NCBI GenBank assembly: GCA_003525905.1
Contig: DQIA01000062.1
Coordinates: 1-6,619, forward strand
Source of the DNA: Clostridiales bacterium
Lineage (GTDB): Bacteria > Bacillota > Clostridia > Oscillospirales > Oscillospiraceae
Direction: 5' to 3'
DNA: 6,619 nucleotides
Translations under genes and position numbers: made by a program
Shown: positions 5,147 through 6,619 of the stretch, piece after piece
Layout of the letters: every line of letters starts with the position of its first letter
Numbering within the stretch: the first letter of the stretch is position 1
The notes under the pieces: model-generated
Databases searched by the model: none
What the model was told of the DNA's origin: nothing
Seen by the model: the letters and a program-made list of their open reading frames with translations, nothing else

Positions 5147-6556
5147 ATGAAGAAGATCATCGCGCTCCTGCTGTGCCTCCTGATGATCGTTGGTATGGTC
5201 GCCTGCGCAACCAACACCGACAACAACGATCAGACCGACGGCTCTCAGGACACCACCCCCGCCACGGAGAACTCCGATTCCTCCGATGACACCAACGGCA
5301 ATGACGGCGACGTCGTCACCATCACCTACTCCTATTGGGGCACCCCGGACGAGGCTGCCAGCGTGCAGGCCGTCGCCGACAAGTTTCACGAAGAGTATCC
5401 GAACATCAAGGTTGAGGTCATGGCGATCCCCAACGAAGAGTATGTCACGAAGCTGAACACCATGGCTACCGCGGGTGAGCTTCCCGACTGCGGCATCATG
5501 AACGAGTCCGGCGTTCTGGACTTCGCTTCCGACGGCCTGCTGTACGACATCTCCGCCATGTACGAGGGCGCCGACTCCATGCCCCTTGATTCCATCACCT
5601 TCAAGAGCGAAGGCAAGCCCGTTGCTTACTCCGCTGCGAACGAAGTCCTGTCCCTGTACTACAACAAGGACATGTTCGATGCCGCCGACCTGGACTATCC
5701 GTCCGCTACCGAGGCTATGACCTGGGACGAGTTCGTCACCCTGGCCAAGACCCTGACCCTCGACGCCAACGGCAACAACGCCCTGAGCCCGGATTTCGAC
5801 AAGGAAAACATCAAGCAGTACGGCTGCGTCGTTGACAACTGGACCTGGCAGCTTGAGGTTTGGGCACTGTCCAACGGCGGCCGCTGGTTCACCGAGGACG
5901 GCTCCGCCTGCACCATCAATGACCCGAAGGTCATCGAGTCCATCCAGAAGGTCGCTGACCTGACCCTCGTTGAGAACTGCATGCCTTACAATGCAGGCCT
6001 CGAGGACAACGGCATGCAGCGCTCCCTGCTGACCGGCACCGTCGCCATGGCGACCGCTGGCGCATGGAACGTCGGCACCTGCCTTGCCACCGCCCGTGAC
6101 GAAGGCCTGAACTATGGTGTCGCCCGTCTGCCGAAGATGGTCAACGAGGTCACCATCTGCACCGGCGGCCCGCAGGTCGTCTTCTCCCAGACCAAGCATC
6201 CGGAAGAGGCCATGACCTTCATCAAGTGGTACATGAAGGAAGAGAACAGCTGGGACAGCCTGATCGCCACCGGCATCTGGATGCCCATCCTCGAAGAGTA
6301 CTACACCGATGAGACCCTCACCAACAAGTGGATCGACAACCCCAACTTCCCGGATCATGACGAGTACAAGGGTGCTGTCGTTGACTACGCAAGAGATTGC
6401 GCTGAGTCTACCTGCTGGTACTACATCCCGCACACCACCGAGTTCATCGAGCTCCTCCGCACGGTCCTCGGCCCGGTCTGGACCGGCGAGCAGACCGCTG
6501 AGCAGGCGATCACCGAGAACTACGACGCACTGAACGCAGTGTTCATGGGCGAGTAA
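5147..6556 (+). CDS. ABC-transporter sugar-binding lipoprotein (SBP family 1)
   Basis: This 469-residue extracellular solute-binding protein should hand an oligosaccharide to a membrane ABC permease. It starts with a lipoprotein signal peptide: Lys2-Lys3, a hydrophobic stretch to residue 18, and the lipobox MVAC with Cys20 as the lipidated residue. A flexible Asp/Asn/Thr/Ser-rich linker follows at about 21-54. The two-lobed binding domain runs from about 56 to the end. Family features are TYSYWGTPDEAASVQAVADKF near the first strand and helix (60-80), EEYPNIKVEV (82-91), the YYNKDMF segment (171-177) and AMATAGAWNVG-like sequence at 299-310. Aromatic residues such as Trp233-234 region, Trp239, Trp307 and Trp378 could stack on sugar rings, which is inference. 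It lies 60 bases after GH127, apparently in the same operon, with a possible promoter of its own. Many codons end in C, which fits high expression. The ligand is not readable; the neighbouring enzymes point to an arabinofuranosyl oligosaccharide. The permease genes are not in the window and would be expected to the right. Confidence 0.93.
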   Translation: MKKIIALLLCLLMIVGMVACATNTDNNDQTDGSQDTTPATENSDSSDDTNGNDGDVVTITYSYWGTPDEAASVQAVADKFHEEYPNIKVEVMAIPNEEYVTKLNTMATAGELPDCGIMNESGVLDFASDGLLYDISAMYEGADSMPLDSITFKSEGKPVAYSAANEVLSLYYNKDMFDAADLDYPSATEAMTWDEFVTLAKTLTLDANGNNALSPDFDKENIKQYGCVVDNWTWQLEVWALSNGGRWFTEDGSACTINDPKVIESIQKVADLTLVENCMPYNAGLEDNGMQRSLLTGTVAMATAGAWNVGTCLATARDEGLNYGVARLPKMVNEVTICTGGPQVVFSQTKHPEEAMTFIKWYMKEENSWDSLIATGIWMPILEEYYTDETLTNKWIDNPNFPDHDEYKGAVVDYARDCAESTCWYYIPHTTEFIELLRTVLGPVWTGEQTAEQAITENYDALNAVFMGE

Positions 6557-6593
6557 GCAGAACCCTCTGACTGATATCTGAAACCCCGGTTTT

Positions 6594-6619
6594 GGCCGGC
6601 CGCCCGGAGCGGCGGCCGG
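6594..6619 (+). terminator. GC-rich hairpin after the solute-binding protein gene, cut by the window end
   Basis: CCGGCCGCC (6596-6604) and GGCGGCCGG (6611-6619) form a perfect 9-bp stem with loop CGGAGC, starting about 40 bases after the stop. GG at 6594-6595 could extend it if the next two bases are CC. Whether a T-run follows cannot be seen. A smaller AAACC/GGTTT pair (6581-6585, 6588-6592) precedes it. It is probably a full or partial terminator, or a 3' stabiliser keeping the binding protein more abundant than downstream permeases. Confidence 0.65.

Noticed and set aside
5087..6433. 448-codon minus-strand frame opposite the solute-binding protein
   Set aside because: Gly/Val-rich low-information translation antisense to a clear lipoprotein gene.

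Overview
The window holds four genes of a plant L-arabinoside utilisation locus. The organism is probably a gut-type clostridium (Firmicutes, Oscillospiraceae/Ruminococcaceae-like). The evidence is fairly high G+C genes with strong GGAGG-type ribosome binding sites, sigma-A type promoters, a LacI-type local repressor, a lipoprotein solute-binding protein of the Gram-positive kind, and repeat debris of a type I remember from such genomes. The assignment is an inference from style; nothing in the window fixes the species.

Layout. Bases 1-150 are non-coding repeat material: the end of a dispersed repeat-like sequence, a 20-bp perfect palindrome and a 10-bp tandem duplication. A strong intrinsic terminator (151-181) ends a leftward operon read from the right: a LacI-family repressor (2703 down to 1678), then a GH51 alpha-L-arabinofuranosidase (1674 down to 199), three bases apart, with the second gene's ribosome binding site inside the last codons of the first. 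A 436-bp divergent control region (2704-3139) follows. Rightward of it lie a GH127 beta-L-arabinofuranosidase (3140-5086) and an ABC-transporter lipoprotein solute-binding protein (5147-6556). The window ends in a GC-rich perfect hairpin that probably limits read-through into further genes, most likely the permeases.

How it works together (inference from family knowledge). The solute-binding protein captures an arabinose-containing oligosaccharide outside the cell. The transporter imports it, and the two enzymes, neither with a signal peptide, remove alpha- and beta-linked L-arabinofuranose in the cytoplasm. The alpha plus beta pair recalls the bifidobacterial hydroxyproline-arabinoside (extensin) system, with GH51 in the place of the usual GH43 enzyme.

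Control. The divergent region carries two identical 12-bp palindromes TTAAACGTTTAA (3018-3029 and 3106-3117) and a 10/12 match at 2784-2795. These are probable operators of the local repressor. One lies just after the start point of the strong rightward promoter, one is next to the ribosome binding site of the GH127 gene, and one abuts the repressor's own promoter. The roughly 130-nt GH127 leader also contains a hairpin followed by a T-rich tract, and the two identical palindromes could pair with each other in the RNA. This leader is the least ordinary part of the window.
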